Source of the DNA: Dehalococcoidia bacterium
GTDB lineage: Bacteria; Chloroflexota; Dehalococcoidia; SZUA-161
DNA: 8,350 nucleotides
Assembly: GCA_014859215.1 (NCBI GenBank)
Contig: JACUUS010000104.1
Coordinates: 1 to 8,350 of the forward strand
Reading direction: 5' to 3'
In this document: piece after piece, positions 1 to 6,572 of the stretch
How the letters are laid out: every line of letters begins with the position of its first letter
How positions within the stretch are numbered: position 1 is the first letter of the stretch
Notes under the pieces: model-generated
Database searches by the model: none
What the model was told of the DNA's origin: nothing
Seen by the model: only the letters and a program-made list of their open reading frames with translations
Position numbers and translations under genes: made by a program

Positions 1-134
1 GTCGTGAGGTGCTCAGCAAGCTTGCCTTCAAGTACGAGAAAACGCACGCACAGCAAAAGAGGGGGTGCTGCCCCTGCTTCGCACTGAGCTTCATTCGACA
101 AGGCACATGCGAGAGTGTTAAAATTCTGTTTGCT
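1..134. other. Left-edge region upstream of mnmG
   Basis: No confident gene. One frame is open from base 1 to a TGA at 85-87, and another is open into mnmG. Neither gives a recognisable protein, so a C-terminal fragment of an upstream gene cannot be confirmed. A short GC hairpin (60-64 pairing with 71-75, 6-nt loop) has no T-run after it and is not a convincing terminator. The only element I would defend here is the mnmG promoter. Confidence 0.4.
95..124 (+). promoter_or_regulatory. Putative sigma-70-type promoter of mnmG
   Basis: TCGACA at 95-100 (5/6 match to the -35 consensus), an 18-nt spacer, and TAAAAT at 119-124 (5/6 match to -10), preceded by TG at 116-117 as in an extended -10. Transcription would start near 131, only about four bases before the ATG at 135. 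That would explain why no ribosome binding site is visible. Prediction from consensus only. Confidence 0.45.
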
Positions 135-2048
135 ATGTACGACCTAATAGTAGTTGGCGCGGGCCATGCCGGGTGCGAGGCTTCGCTGGCGGCTGCGAGA
201 ATGGGCTGCCGTGTCCTTCTCCTTACCATGAACATGGACAACGTAGCGCTCATGTCCTGCAACCCGTCCATCGGGGGCCCCGCCAAGGGACACGTTGTAC
301 GTGAGATCGACGCGCTCGGCGGCGAGATGGCGCGTAACATTGACAGGACCTCCATCCAGATCAGGATGCTGAACACGGGGAAGGGTCCGGCCGTGCAGGC
401 CCTGCGGGCGCAGGCCGACAAGAAGCTGTACAGCCTCTCGATGAAACATACGCTGGAGGCGCAGCCGGGACTGGACCTCAAGCAGGCGCTGGTCGAGGAA
501 CTGAGGCTTTGCGGCGGGTCATTCCAGGTCGTCACAAGCACCGGGTGGGTCTATGAAGGCAGGACGGTTGTTCTGACTACCGGTACCTCGCTGGCCGGGA
601 GGGTGATCATAGGCGACACGGCCTTTCCCGCGGGCAGGGCGGGTGAGTTTGCCGCGTACGGCCTTTGCCGGAGCCTGAAGGATCTCGGCTTCAGGCTGGG
701 CCGTCTGAAGACCGGCACTCCGCCGCGGGTGGACGCCAGGACAATAGACTTCAGCAAGACCGTTCTCCAGCCCGGAAGCGAAGTCCCTCTCTTTTTCAGC
801 TTCACTCCGCCGAACGGCCAGACCCCTTGTCCGCCGCCGAGCCCGGTATATCCGCGCAGGGACACCGGCTGGCGTGAGCAGCTTCCGTGCTACCTGGTAT
901 ACACGAACAACAGGACACATGACATAATAAGGGCCAATCTGCACCGCGCGCCCCTCTTTACGGGGCTCATAAACGGGATCGGTCCCCGCTACTGTCCCTC
1001 CATTGAGGACAAGATCGTCCGCTTCGCGGACAAGGAGTCGCACGGGCTGTTCCTGGAGCCGGAAGGCTGGCAGACAAACGAGGTCTATGTCCAGGGAGCT
1101 AATACCAGCCTGCCCGAGGATGTGCAGATCGCCATGCTTCGCACCATTCCCGCGCTGGTAAAGGTGGAGATGATGCGGGTAGGGTACGCGATCGAGTATG
1201 ATTTCGTGCCGCCCGACCAGACCCGTGCCACCCTTGAATCGAAGCTGATCCCCGGCCTGTTCCTGGCCGGGCAGATCAACGGCACGTCGGGTTACGAGGA
1301 GGCTGCCGGGCAGGGCCTTGTAGCAGGAATCAATGCGGCGCTGAAAGTCAAGGGCAGGCCTCCGCTCATACTGCGCCGCAACCAGTCCTATATTGGCGTT
1401 ATGATAGACGATCTTGTTACGAGGGATCTGTCCGAACCATACCGCTTGCTGACTTCACGGGCCGAATACCGCCTGCTTCTCCGCCAGGACAACGCCGACC
1501 TCAGGCTCACACCCGTCGGTTATGAGCTTGGACTTGTTCCCCGGGAAAGGTATGAGACGGTCGAAAAGAAGCGCCGCGAGATCGCGGCTGAGCTTGGGAG
1601 GCTCGGCAGGACCTATCTCAGCCCCGGCGAAAAGCTTGATTCCGATCTGGCGAAGCACCACCTTCCGCCTGTCTCGCGGAGCGTAAGCGCTATTGAATTC
1701 CTGCGCCGCCCGGAAGCGGGCTACGAACTCCTTGCAGACCTCGGCTACGGCAATGGCGGCCTTGACGCATCCTGCCGCGAGCAGGTTGAAATAGAGGCCA
1801 AGTACGAGGGATACATTCAGCGCCAGCATGCCGAGATCGAAAGAGTGCGGCACCTGGAGGAGAAGGCCATACCGCAGGAGTTCGATTACGACGGCGCCGC
1901 CAGCTTTCGCAGGGAGGCCAGGGAGAAGTTCAAGCAGTTCAGGCCGGCCACCCTCGGTCAGGCCTCCAGAATACCCGGAATAACACCCGCCGACGTTGCG
2001 GTTATGCTCGTGCACCTGGAGAAGGCAAGATTGGCTGGCAAACCCTGA
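135..2048 (+). CDS. mnmG: tRNA uridine-5-carboxymethylaminomethyl(34) synthesis enzyme MnmG (GidA)
   Basis: FAD-dependent enzyme that, with the GTPase MnmE, installs the (carboxymethyl)aminomethyl group on C5 of the wobble uridine of certain tRNAs; cytosolic. The 637-residue product is close to the usual length of about 620-630. Visible motifs: Rossmann dinucleotide fold VVGAGHAGCEAS (7-18); SCNPSIGGPAKG (41-52) with a conserved cysteine; RLKTGTPPRVDARTIDF (190-206); first family signature GIGPRYCPSIEDKIVRF (281-297) with Cys287; second signature AGQINGTSGYEEAAGQG (378-394); C-terminal helical domain for MnmE/tRNA contact, including TSRAEYRLLLRQDNADLRL (440-458). The ATG at 135 is chosen because homologues begin at this YDLIVVGAG segment. 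The frame is open further upstream, but that extension (Cys-rich, basic) does not look like MnmG. No Shine-Dalgarno precedes 135, which fits the promoter placed only a few bases upstream. Neither mnmE nor rsmG lies next to it in the window. Confidence 0.96.
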   Translation: MYDLIVVGAGHAGCEASLAAARMGCRVLLLTMNMDNVALMSCNPSIGGPAKGHVVREIDALGGEMARNIDRTSIQIRMLNTGKGPAVQALRAQADKKLYSLSMKHTLEAQPGLDLKQALVEELRLCGGSFQVVTSTGWVYEGRTVVLTTGTSLAGRVIIGDTAFPAGRAGEFAAYGLCRSLKDLGFRLGRLKTGTPPRVDARTIDFSKTVLQPGSEVPLFFSFTPPNGQTPCPPPSPVYPRRDTGWREQLPCYLVYTNNRTHDIIRANLHRAPLFTGLINGIGPRYCPSIEDKIVRFADKESHGLFLEPEGWQTNEVYVQGANTSLPEDVQIAMLRTIPALVKVEMMRVGYAIEYDFVPPDQTRATLESKLIPGLFLAGQINGTSGYEEAAGQGLVAGINAALKVKGRPPLILRRNQSYIGVMIDDLVTRDLSEPYRLLTSRAEYRLLLRQDNADLRLTPVGYELGLVPRERYETVEKKRREIAAELGRLGRTYLSPGEKLDSDLAKHHLPPVSRSVSAIEFLRRPEAGYELLADLGYGNGGLDASCREQVEIEAKYEGYIQRQHAEIERVRHLEEKAIPQEFDYDGAASFRREAREKFKQFRPATLGQASRIPGITPADVAVMLVHLEKARLAGKP

Positions 2049-2106
2049 TCCACCACGCGTTTTCCCCTTGACCATTTTGTGTGCTGGTACCTGTACGTTT
2101 GGGTGA

Positions 2107-2135
2107 TTGCCAGCCGAACAATTTGCCACTATATT
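2107..2135 (+). promoter_or_regulatory. Putative sigma-70-type promoter of the envelope protein gene
   Basis: TTGCCA at 2107-2112 (5/6 to the -35 consensus), exactly 17 nt, then TATATT at 2130-2135 (5/6 to -10). Expected start of transcription is near 2142, leaving a leader of about 45 nt. The -35 hexamer begins on the TTG that would otherwise be the most upstream start codon of the following frame, so translation must begin further downstream if this promoter is used. Confidence 0.55.
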
Positions 2136-2179
2136 GGTACCGGGGACCAAAGCGGGCCCCTTGTGCGGTGTGAGCCTGA

Positions 2180-2184
2180 GAGGT
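2180..2184 (+). promoter_or_regulatory. Ribosome binding site deciding the start of the envelope protein
   Basis: GAGGT matches the core of the Shine-Dalgarno consensus. It lies 3-4 nt before GTG 2188 and 6-7 nt before TTG 2191, two adjacent in-frame start candidates. Both give a basic residue followed directly by a hydrophobic segment, as expected for a signal sequence. No such motif precedes the alternative in-frame GTG at 2170. Confidence 0.4.
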
Positions 2185-2187
2185 ACG

Positions 2188-3171
2188 GTGTTGAAGGTAG
2201 TTGGCCTGGTGCTCCTCTTGACAGTGCTGGTAGCGGCCGGCCTGGTCAGCATCCGAGTGCCGTTGATAGCTTATACCGAAACGTATACTGAGGCCTATAC
2301 CACGCCGGAGACCTATTACACAACAGAGATATTTCTCGACGAAACCCCCCTAACATTCGAAACGGGAAATAAGACAATCAGCAACTTGTACTGGCGGCGC
2401 ACATCTGACTGCGCGGTCCCGGTCAAGAATACGTCTGCACATGGCGGGGAATTCCGGGTACAGTTCAATGCGATTACCCAGGAAGGGGAGACGAGGACGA
2501 AGGTTGTGTGGCAGTACCTGGCAGCCGGAGAGCAGAGGAGTGTACTCGCAAGATTCGACCGCGATTACATAAAGGAGTTCACCTGCTCAGTCGAGCCTCC
2601 GGCGGCATCTGTGGAAAGCTCGCGCAGGGTGCTCGTGACCAGGGACTTGATCAGGTACAGGGAAGTGGAAAGGAGCGGCAAGCTGACGGTCGTGGAGAGA
2701 CTGACCGGAGGGGGGAAGGAGCCTGCTCCAACTATTCCAGTGCCTACCATGACCCCGCCGCCCACTCCGACACCGAGTCCTTCACCGCAACCCACGACTT
2801 CTACCAGGCTGCTCGATCGTACAAAGAGTCTCTCAGACCTTTCCATCACACTGAGCGTGGTTTCCTGGACCGGTGATTATGCGGTTGCCGAGTGGATTGT
2901 ACGAAATCCGTCACAGAAGACGTTCGCGGCGAACCGGCTTTACAGCATCTTTTGTCCCGGCGCGGTCGCGACAGACCAGGCCGGGAACGAAGGCGAGTTC
3001 TTTGTGCCGGACAGTATCGCAAAGGACCTCCGGCCGGGAGACTATCTGCGTATTGAAACCAAATGGCTTTTCTTTCCCGAGAGCAACCAGGTAACGGTAA
3101 GACTGACCGATGCCTGGACTACCGGCTCGTTCCTGGTTGATGTAAGCACCGAGTTTGTATTTGCCCGCTAG
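2188..3171 (+). CDS. Membrane-anchored or secreted protein of unknown function with Tyr/Thr repeat and Pro/Thr linker
   Basis: I do not recognise a named family. The 327-residue product (from GTG 2188; TTG 2191 equally possible) begins with Lys3 and a hydrophobic segment at about 4-23, a signal peptide or single N-terminal anchor. It has no lipobox-like cysteine and no other membrane segment, so the rest should lie outside the cytoplasm. Next comes a short Tyr/Thr-rich repeat (28-47), then a beta-rich domain (about 48-145) that includes NTSAHGGEFRVQFNAITQEG. A charged stretch (147-171) and a low-complexity Pro/Thr/Ser linker (about 179-205) follow. The C-terminal beta-rich domain (about 213-327) resembles the interaction-type immunoglobulin-like folds of DUF4352/FxLYD-like exported proteins, with a polar residue pattern around VRNPSQKTF and LRPGDYLRIETKW. 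That fold resemblance is inference. No catalytic motif is seen. It has its own promoter and sits between two housekeeping-type genes, so context gives no role. Confidence 0.75.
   Translation: MLKVVGLVLLLTVLVAAGLVSIRVPLIAYTETYTEAYTTPETYYTTEIFLDETPLTFETGNKTISNLYWRRTSDCAVPVKNTSAHGGEFRVQFNAITQEGETRTKVVWQYLAAGEQRSVLARFDRDYIKEFTCSVEPPAASVESSRRVLVTRDLIRYREVERSGKLTVVERLTGGGKEPAPTIPVPTMTPPPTPTPSPSPQPTTSTRLLDRTKSLSDLSITLSVVSWTGDYAVAEWIVRNPSQKTFAANRLYSIFCPGAVATDQAGNEGEFFVPDSIAKDLRPGDYLRIETKWLFFPESNQVTVRLTDAWTTGSFLVDVSTEFVFAR
2269..2328 (+). repeat. Tyr/Thr-rich coding repeat just after the membrane segment
   Basis: Twenty codons encode a degenerate (E)xYT repeat, residues 28-47 of the envelope protein, read as YTET, YTEA, YTTPET, YYTTE. 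It follows immediately after the predicted hydrophobic segment. Similar Tyr/Thr/Glu juxtamembrane stretches occur in exported proteins of unknown function. The repeats are imperfect at DNA level and look like a protein-level feature. Confidence 0.6.
2722..2802 (+). repeat. Low-complexity Pro/Thr/Ser linker coding segment
   Basis: This stretch encodes residues about 179-205 of the envelope protein, dominated by Pro, Thr and Ser with a (PT)n/(PS)n core. It is a typical flexible extracellular linker between two folded domains. Its CCN/ACN codons make the DNA locally repetitive. Confidence 0.75.
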
Positions 3172-3218
3172 GTCCTCTTTGAACCGCGCCCTGTGCGTGC
3201 CGGACCAATAAGCGCATC

Positions 3219-3227
3219 GTGCTATAA
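3219..3227 (+). promoter_or_regulatory. Extended -10 promoter of the amidohydrolase gene
   Basis: TGCTATAAT: a perfect TATAAT at 3222-3227 with the TGn extension at 3219-3220. No good -35 hexamer lies 16-18 nt upstream, which is typical of extended -10 promoters. Transcription should begin near 3234, leaving a leader of about 19 nt that contains the ribosome binding site GGGAG (3243-3247), five bases before ATG 3253. Confidence 0.65.
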
Positions 3228-3252
3228 TCCATTATGGAAAGCGGGAGACAGC

Positions 3253-4935
3253 ATGGATGCGCCGGATGCGGACCTTGTCCTCTACAATGCGAAAATCCTG
3301 ACTCTGGACGCGACGAATCCTTTCGCACAGCTCGTTGCCGTCAGAGATAGGACCATAGTGCACGTCGGCCCGCACGAGGATATACAATACTTCCAGGGGT
3401 GCAGGCGGACTGTAGACTGCGGCGGTAAGACGGTTATACCGGGCTTTCACGATGCTCACGTTCACATCATGTCCCACGCCTCTCGATTGGTGAGCGTGGA
3501 TTGCAGCCCAACCTCGGTGAAGTCCATCGCTGAAATCCAGGAAAAGATCAGGAGCCATGCGCAGCGTCTTCCTTCGGGAACATGGATCAGGGCCGCAGGC
3601 TATAATGAGTTCTATCTCGCGGAACGCCGACACCCCACCAGGCACGATCTGGACCTGGCGGCTCCCCACCATCCCGTCAGACTCACGCATCGCTCGCTGC
3701 ACGCTTCCGTCCTGAACAGCCTCGCTCTGTCCAGGGCCGGTATTGGCAATGAGACCGAGGAACCCCCCGGTGCCTTGATTGAACGCGAGCTGGACACAGG
3801 CGAGCCTGACGGACTCCTGGTTGGCATGGAGACCTTTCTCAGCGAGAGCGTTGTCCCTCCGCTTACGGAGGCGGTACTGCACGAGGGGCTGAGACTGGCC
3901 AGTGAGGATTTCCTTCGCGCGGGCATCACCTCCGTGCAGGACGCGACCGTGAGCAACGGCCCGGAGCAATGGCAGACTTTCCAGGCTATCAAACTAAGAG
4001 GCCTGTTCGGGCCCAGGCTCTGCATGATGACCGGGTCTCACGCGCTTCGCGAAATGGCCGCAAGCGGTCTTCACCCCCGAGCGGGCGACGATGATTTGAG
4101 ATTGGGCCCTGTCAAGCTCACGCTGGACGAGGTCAGCGGGCGGCTCAACCCGTCCCAGGCTGAACTGAATGAAGACACTCTTGGCGCCCACCGGGCCGGG
4201 CACCAGGTGGCCATTCATGCCGTCGAGGAGAACACGGTGGAGGCGGCGGCTCGAGCGATCGGGTACTGCCTGGAGAAGTCTCCCCGAACAGGACACCGGC
4301 ACCGCATCGAGCACTGCTCGGTCTGCCCTCCACGCCTGCTCGAGGAACTTGAGTCGCTGGGAGTGGTGATAGTCACACAGCCCGCATTCATTTTCTACAG
4401 TGGGGAGAGGTACCTGAAGGAAGTGGACCCTCAATCCCTTCCGTGGCTATACCGGGTGAGGGCCTTTCTAGACAGAGGACTGGCCGTGGCGGGAAGCTCC
4501 GACTGCCCCGTGGTCCCCTGCAGTCCACTCGCGGGCGTCTACGCGGCGGTTACCCGTAAGGCCGCCGGCGGCGATGTGCTTTCCGGGGAGGAGGCCGTTG
4601 ATGTTGAGACCGCGCTCGACCTTTTTACAGCCCGCGCCGCCTTCAGTGTCTTCGAAGAGAACGTCAAGGGGACGATCGAGCCGGGCAAGCTGGCTGACCT
4701 TGCTGTCCTGAGCGCGGACCCAACGGCGGTTGAACAGGGACTCCTCAAGGATATACAGGTGGAGATGACCGTGATTGACGGGAGAATTGCCTGGGAAAGG
4801 GGAGGCTCAGGACAGGGCCTGAATCACGACGGTGCGTATAACCTGGAGGAGAATGATCGCCACAATGGGGCTGATATCGATTCTGCCCAGCGTGGGTATG
4901 ATCCTGCGAAGAGGCCCCAGGATCGGCTCCGTTAG
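3253..4935 (+). CDS. Amidohydrolase family 3 (YtcJ-type) metal-dependent hydrolase
   Basis: Predicted cytosolic TIM-barrel metallohydrolase that cleaves C-N bonds, probably of an N-acyl or amide compound; the substrate cannot be read from sequence. From ATG 3253 (GGGAG five bases upstream) the product has 560 residues. The N-terminal beta-sandwich part ADLVLYNAKILTLD (6-19) is typical of the superfamily. Metal-site candidates follow: FHDAHVH (65-71, His69/His71), Lys288 in GPVKLTLDE (a position usually carboxylated or metal-bridging), His322 in AIHAVEE, His354 in HRIEHC, and Asp417 in GSSDCPV. The C-terminal sandwich strand with GTIEPGKLADLAVL (473-486) ends at VIDGRIAWE (507-515), where family members normally stop. 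The remaining 45 or so residues are a polar tail lying antisense to yggT. A GTG at 3193 also opens the frame, but it sits upstream of the promoter. The gene stands alone, with no transporter or pathway neighbour on this strand. Confidence 0.88.
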   Translation: MDAPDADLVLYNAKILTLDATNPFAQLVAVRDRTIVHVGPHEDIQYFQGCRRTVDCGGKTVIPGFHDAHVHIMSHASRLVSVDCSPTSVKSIAEIQEKIRSHAQRLPSGTWIRAAGYNEFYLAERRHPTRHDLDLAAPHHPVRLTHRSLHASVLNSLALSRAGIGNETEEPPGALIERELDTGEPDGLLVGMETFLSESVVPPLTEAVLHEGLRLASEDFLRAGITSVQDATVSNGPEQWQTFQAIKLRGLFGPRLCMMTGSHALREMAASGLHPRAGDDDLRLGPVKLTLDEVSGRLNPSQAELNEDTLGAHRAGHQVAIHAVEENTVEAAARAIGYCLEKSPRTGHRHRIEHCSVCPPRLLEELESLGVVIVTQPAFIFYSGERYLKEVDPQSLPWLYRVRAFLDRGLAVAGSSDCPVVPCSPLAGVYAAVTRKAAGGDVLSGEEAVDVETALDLFTARAAFSVFEENVKGTIEPGKLADLAVLSADPTAVEQGLLKDIQVEMTVIDGRIAWERGGSGQGLNHDGAYNLEENDRHNGADIDSAQRGYDPAKRPQDRLR

Positions 4936-5073
4936 TACCGCAAGAGCCTGGTACAGATTTATGACGATCTGATTCCTGGTGCTTATCATGAACCAGGAAA
5001 GGATGACCCGGATGAAAATCGCAATCGTCAATACCTGAACCACCAGGTCCACTATCAGGATTACGGTCGTCAC
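4807..5073 (-). CDS. yggT: YggT family small membrane protein
   Basis: Last gene of the minus-strand operon; 88 residues, which fits a single-repeat YggT domain (about 80-100). Two hydrophobic segments are visible at about 4-27 and 69-86. Between them lies the conserved loop with RVILSWF, then TEPILGPLRRIIPTLGRIDISP, the hallmark of the family (the loop is split by a Pro-rich turn). The family is of uncertain function; roles in osmotic or ion homeostasis, cell division and thylakoid/plastid organisation have been suggested for relatives. Translation starts at GTG 5073, whose last bases overlap the proC TGA (GTGA, 4-nt overlap), so it is probably translationally coupled to proC. Its 3' part overlaps the convergent amidohydrolase frame by 129 nt, but YggT-type conservation runs through that region, so this strand is the authentic one there. 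Confidence 0.9.
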   Translation of the reverse strand: MTTVILIVDLVVQVLTIAIFIRVILSWFMISTRNQIVINLYQALAVLTEPILGPLRRIIPTLGRIDISPIVAIILLQVIRTVVIQALS

Positions 5074-5882
5074 TTGCTGCTCTCTTTCCCAAGTAGTTGC
5101 GCCTTCTCATAAGCGGCGATCACTGCTTCCGCGAGAGCAGATCTTACTCCCCCGTCTTCCATGCGGAGCAGGCCCTCGGCGGTGGTCCCGCCCGGCGACG
5201 TTACGAGATTTTTCAGTTGGGCCGGGTGCAGTCCGCTTTCTCGCGCCATGTGCGCGGAACCCAGGAATGTCTGATATACCAGCTCGGAAGCGATAGCCCG
5301 CGGAAGCCCGATGTGGACCCCGGCGTCTATGAGAGATTCCATTATCATGAAGGCGTATGCCGGACCGCTGCCGCTCACGGCGGTTGCCATGTCGACATAC
5401 TTCTCATCTTCAACGTAGATCTCTTTACCCATTGCGCCCAGTACGGCGCGGGCCATGTCCTTCTGCCCCTGGGACACCATCCGGGTGGCCGTCCACACCG
5501 TCATTCCCTGTCCGAACTTGGCCGGAGTATTCGGCATGGCGCGGACGATCGATTCATGCCTGAGCGCCTGCCTCAAAGTCTCGATTCTCGTCCCGGCCAT
5601 GATGGAGAGCGCAAGCTGGCCCTCCTTGATCTCTCCCTTGAGACCGCCGGCTACACTCGCGGCGGTCTGTGGCTTGACGGAGAGCACCACCAGGTCGCGG
5701 CCCCGTATCGCGCTCCTGCTGTCAGGGCCGCACTCGATGCTGTAGGCTTGCTCTACGATGCCCAGCCGCTTTTCATCAACGTCACAGGCGAAGATATCAG
5801 CCGGCGAAACCAGTTTCTGCCTGAGCAGGGCGGAGATCATGACCTCGCCCATCGTGCCAGTGCCGATAAAAGCTATCTTCAT
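5070..5882 (-). CDS. proC: Pyrroline-5-carboxylate reductase
   Basis: Catalyses the last step of proline synthesis, NAD(P)H-dependent reduction of 1-pyrroline-5-carboxylate to L-proline, in the cytosol. The 270 residues match the family length. Motifs: N-terminal Rossmann FIGTGTMGEVM (5-15), VLSVKPQ (66-72), the AMPNTPA loop (115-121), AVSGSGPAYAF (168-178) at the dimer and substrate site, and the C-terminal signature LVTSPGGTTAEGL (226-238). ATG 5882 is supported by the Shine-Dalgarno AAGGAGA (minus strand, bases 5888-5894) with a five-base spacer. That site overlaps the stop codon of yggS, ten bases upstream, which points to coupled translation. The gene lies in a yggS-proC-yggT cluster seen in many bacteria. 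No proA or proB is nearby. Confidence 0.96.
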   Translation of the reverse strand: MKIAFIGTGTMGEVMISALLRQKLVSPADIFACDVDEKRLGIVEQAYSIECGPDSRSAIRGRDLVVLSVKPQTAASVAGGLKGEIKEGQLALSIMAGTRIETLRQALRHESIVRAMPNTPAKFGQGMTVWTATRMVSQGQKDMARAVLGAMGKEIYVEDEKYVDMATAVSGSGPAYAFMIMESLIDAGVHIGLPRAIASELVYQTFLGSAHMARESGLHPAQLKNLVTSPGGTTAEGLLRMEDGGVRSALAEAVIAAYEKAQLLGKESSK

Positions 5883-5892
5883 GTCTTTCTCC

Positions 5893-6555
5893 TTACGCCG
5901 GTCCGGCGCCGAAAATGGCCCTCCCGATCCTCACGCAGGTCGCTCCCTCCTCGATGGCCACCTCGAAGTCGTCCGTCATGCCCATTGAAAGTCCTTTCAG
6001 ACCCAGGGCATCGCCGATTCGTTTCAATTCACGGAAATATGGACGCACCTGTTCGGCATCGCTTGCCAGGGGGGCTATTGTCATCAACCCTTTGACTTCA
6101 ATATTGGGCAGACTGGTGATATGTTTTATGGCTCCATCCAGTTCCGAGACTGGGAAGCCGCCTTTGGTATCTTCAAGGGCGATATTTACCTGGACGAAGG
6201 CCTGTATCTTGCCGGCGCACCGGTTCAGGGTCTCCGCAAGCCTCAAGGAGTCAACACTATGAATTATATCAAAATTGCTTGCCGCTGTCCTTGCCTTGTT
6301 GGTCTGCAGGTGCCCCACCATGTGCCATTTCAAACCAGGCCTCAAGCTGCGCAGCTGTTCGACTTTGATGAGGGCGTCCTGGACCCGGTTTTCGCCGAAG
6401 TCGGTTATGCCGGCCCTGTAAGCCGCTTCGATCATGCCGGCGTCCACTGTCTTTGAAACCGCGACCAGCGTAATCTCTTCGGGTGAACGGCCCGCCCTTT
6501 CACAGGCCTTTGCAATGCGTTGCCGCGTTTCCCTTATATTCTGGTCTATGCTCAT
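5893..6555 (-). CDS. yggS: YggS/PLPBP family pyridoxal phosphate homeostasis protein
   Basis: PLP-binding protein with an alanine-racemase-like TIM barrel but without the second racemase domain; relatives control free PLP and amino/keto acid balance and are not known to be enzymes. The 220 residues are the typical length. Key motifs: VAVSKT (31-36) with PLP lysine Lys35, FGENRVQD (53-60), WHMVGHLQTNKAR (77-89), and the phosphate-binding C-terminus LSMGMTDDFEVAIEEGATCV followed by RIGRAIFG (189-216). ATG 6555 is chosen because homologues start with this MSI-type segment and a GAGGGT site (minus strand, 6563-6568) stands seven bases upstream. ATG 6579 is an alternative that would overlap the radical SAM stop by 7 nt and has AGGTG six bases upstream. 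A 17-bp gap separates it from the radical SAM gene and 10 bp from proC. Confidence 0.94.
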   Translation of the reverse strand: MSIDQNIRETRQRIAKACERAGRSPEEITLVAVSKTVDAGMIEAAYRAGITDFGENRVQDALIKVEQLRSLRPGLKWHMVGHLQTNKARTAASNFDIIHSVDSLRLAETLNRCAGKIQAFVQVNIALEDTKGGFPVSELDGAIKHITSLPNIEVKGLMTIAPLASDAEQVRPYFRELKRIGDALGLKGLSMGMTDDFEVAIEEGATCVRIGRAIFGAGPA

Positions 6556-6572
6556 AGCGGATACCCTCGCAC

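Noticed and set aside
9..134. N-terminal extension of MnmG in the same open frame
   Set aside because: The 42 extra residues are Cys-rich and basic, unlike any MnmG N-terminus; the Rossmann strand should begin right at the chain start, as it does from ATG 135. A promoter also lies inside this stretch.
519..1043. Long minus-strand open frames opposite mnmG, and others opposite the amidohydrolase and proC
   Set aside because: These are antisense shadows created by GC-rich codon use; their translations show no domain and they overlap strongly conserved genes.
3171..3206. Hairpin-forming region after the envelope protein gene (GGTCC 3171-3175 with GGACC 3202-3206, inner stem 3185-3189 with 3195-3199)
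   Set aside because: The stems are short and interrupted and no T-run follows, so it is not a credible intrinsic terminator.
4900..4924. 7-bp perfect inverted repeat GATCCTG / CAGGATC as a possible bidirectional terminator between convergent genes
   Set aside because: It lies within the conserved LGPLRR-I codons of yggT, has an 11-nt loop and no T-run; codon constraint plus chance explains it.
5097..6095. Long plus-strand frame opposite proC and yggS
   Set aside because: No recognisable domain, low-complexity Arg/His/Pro-rich translation, and it is complementary to two well-conserved genes.
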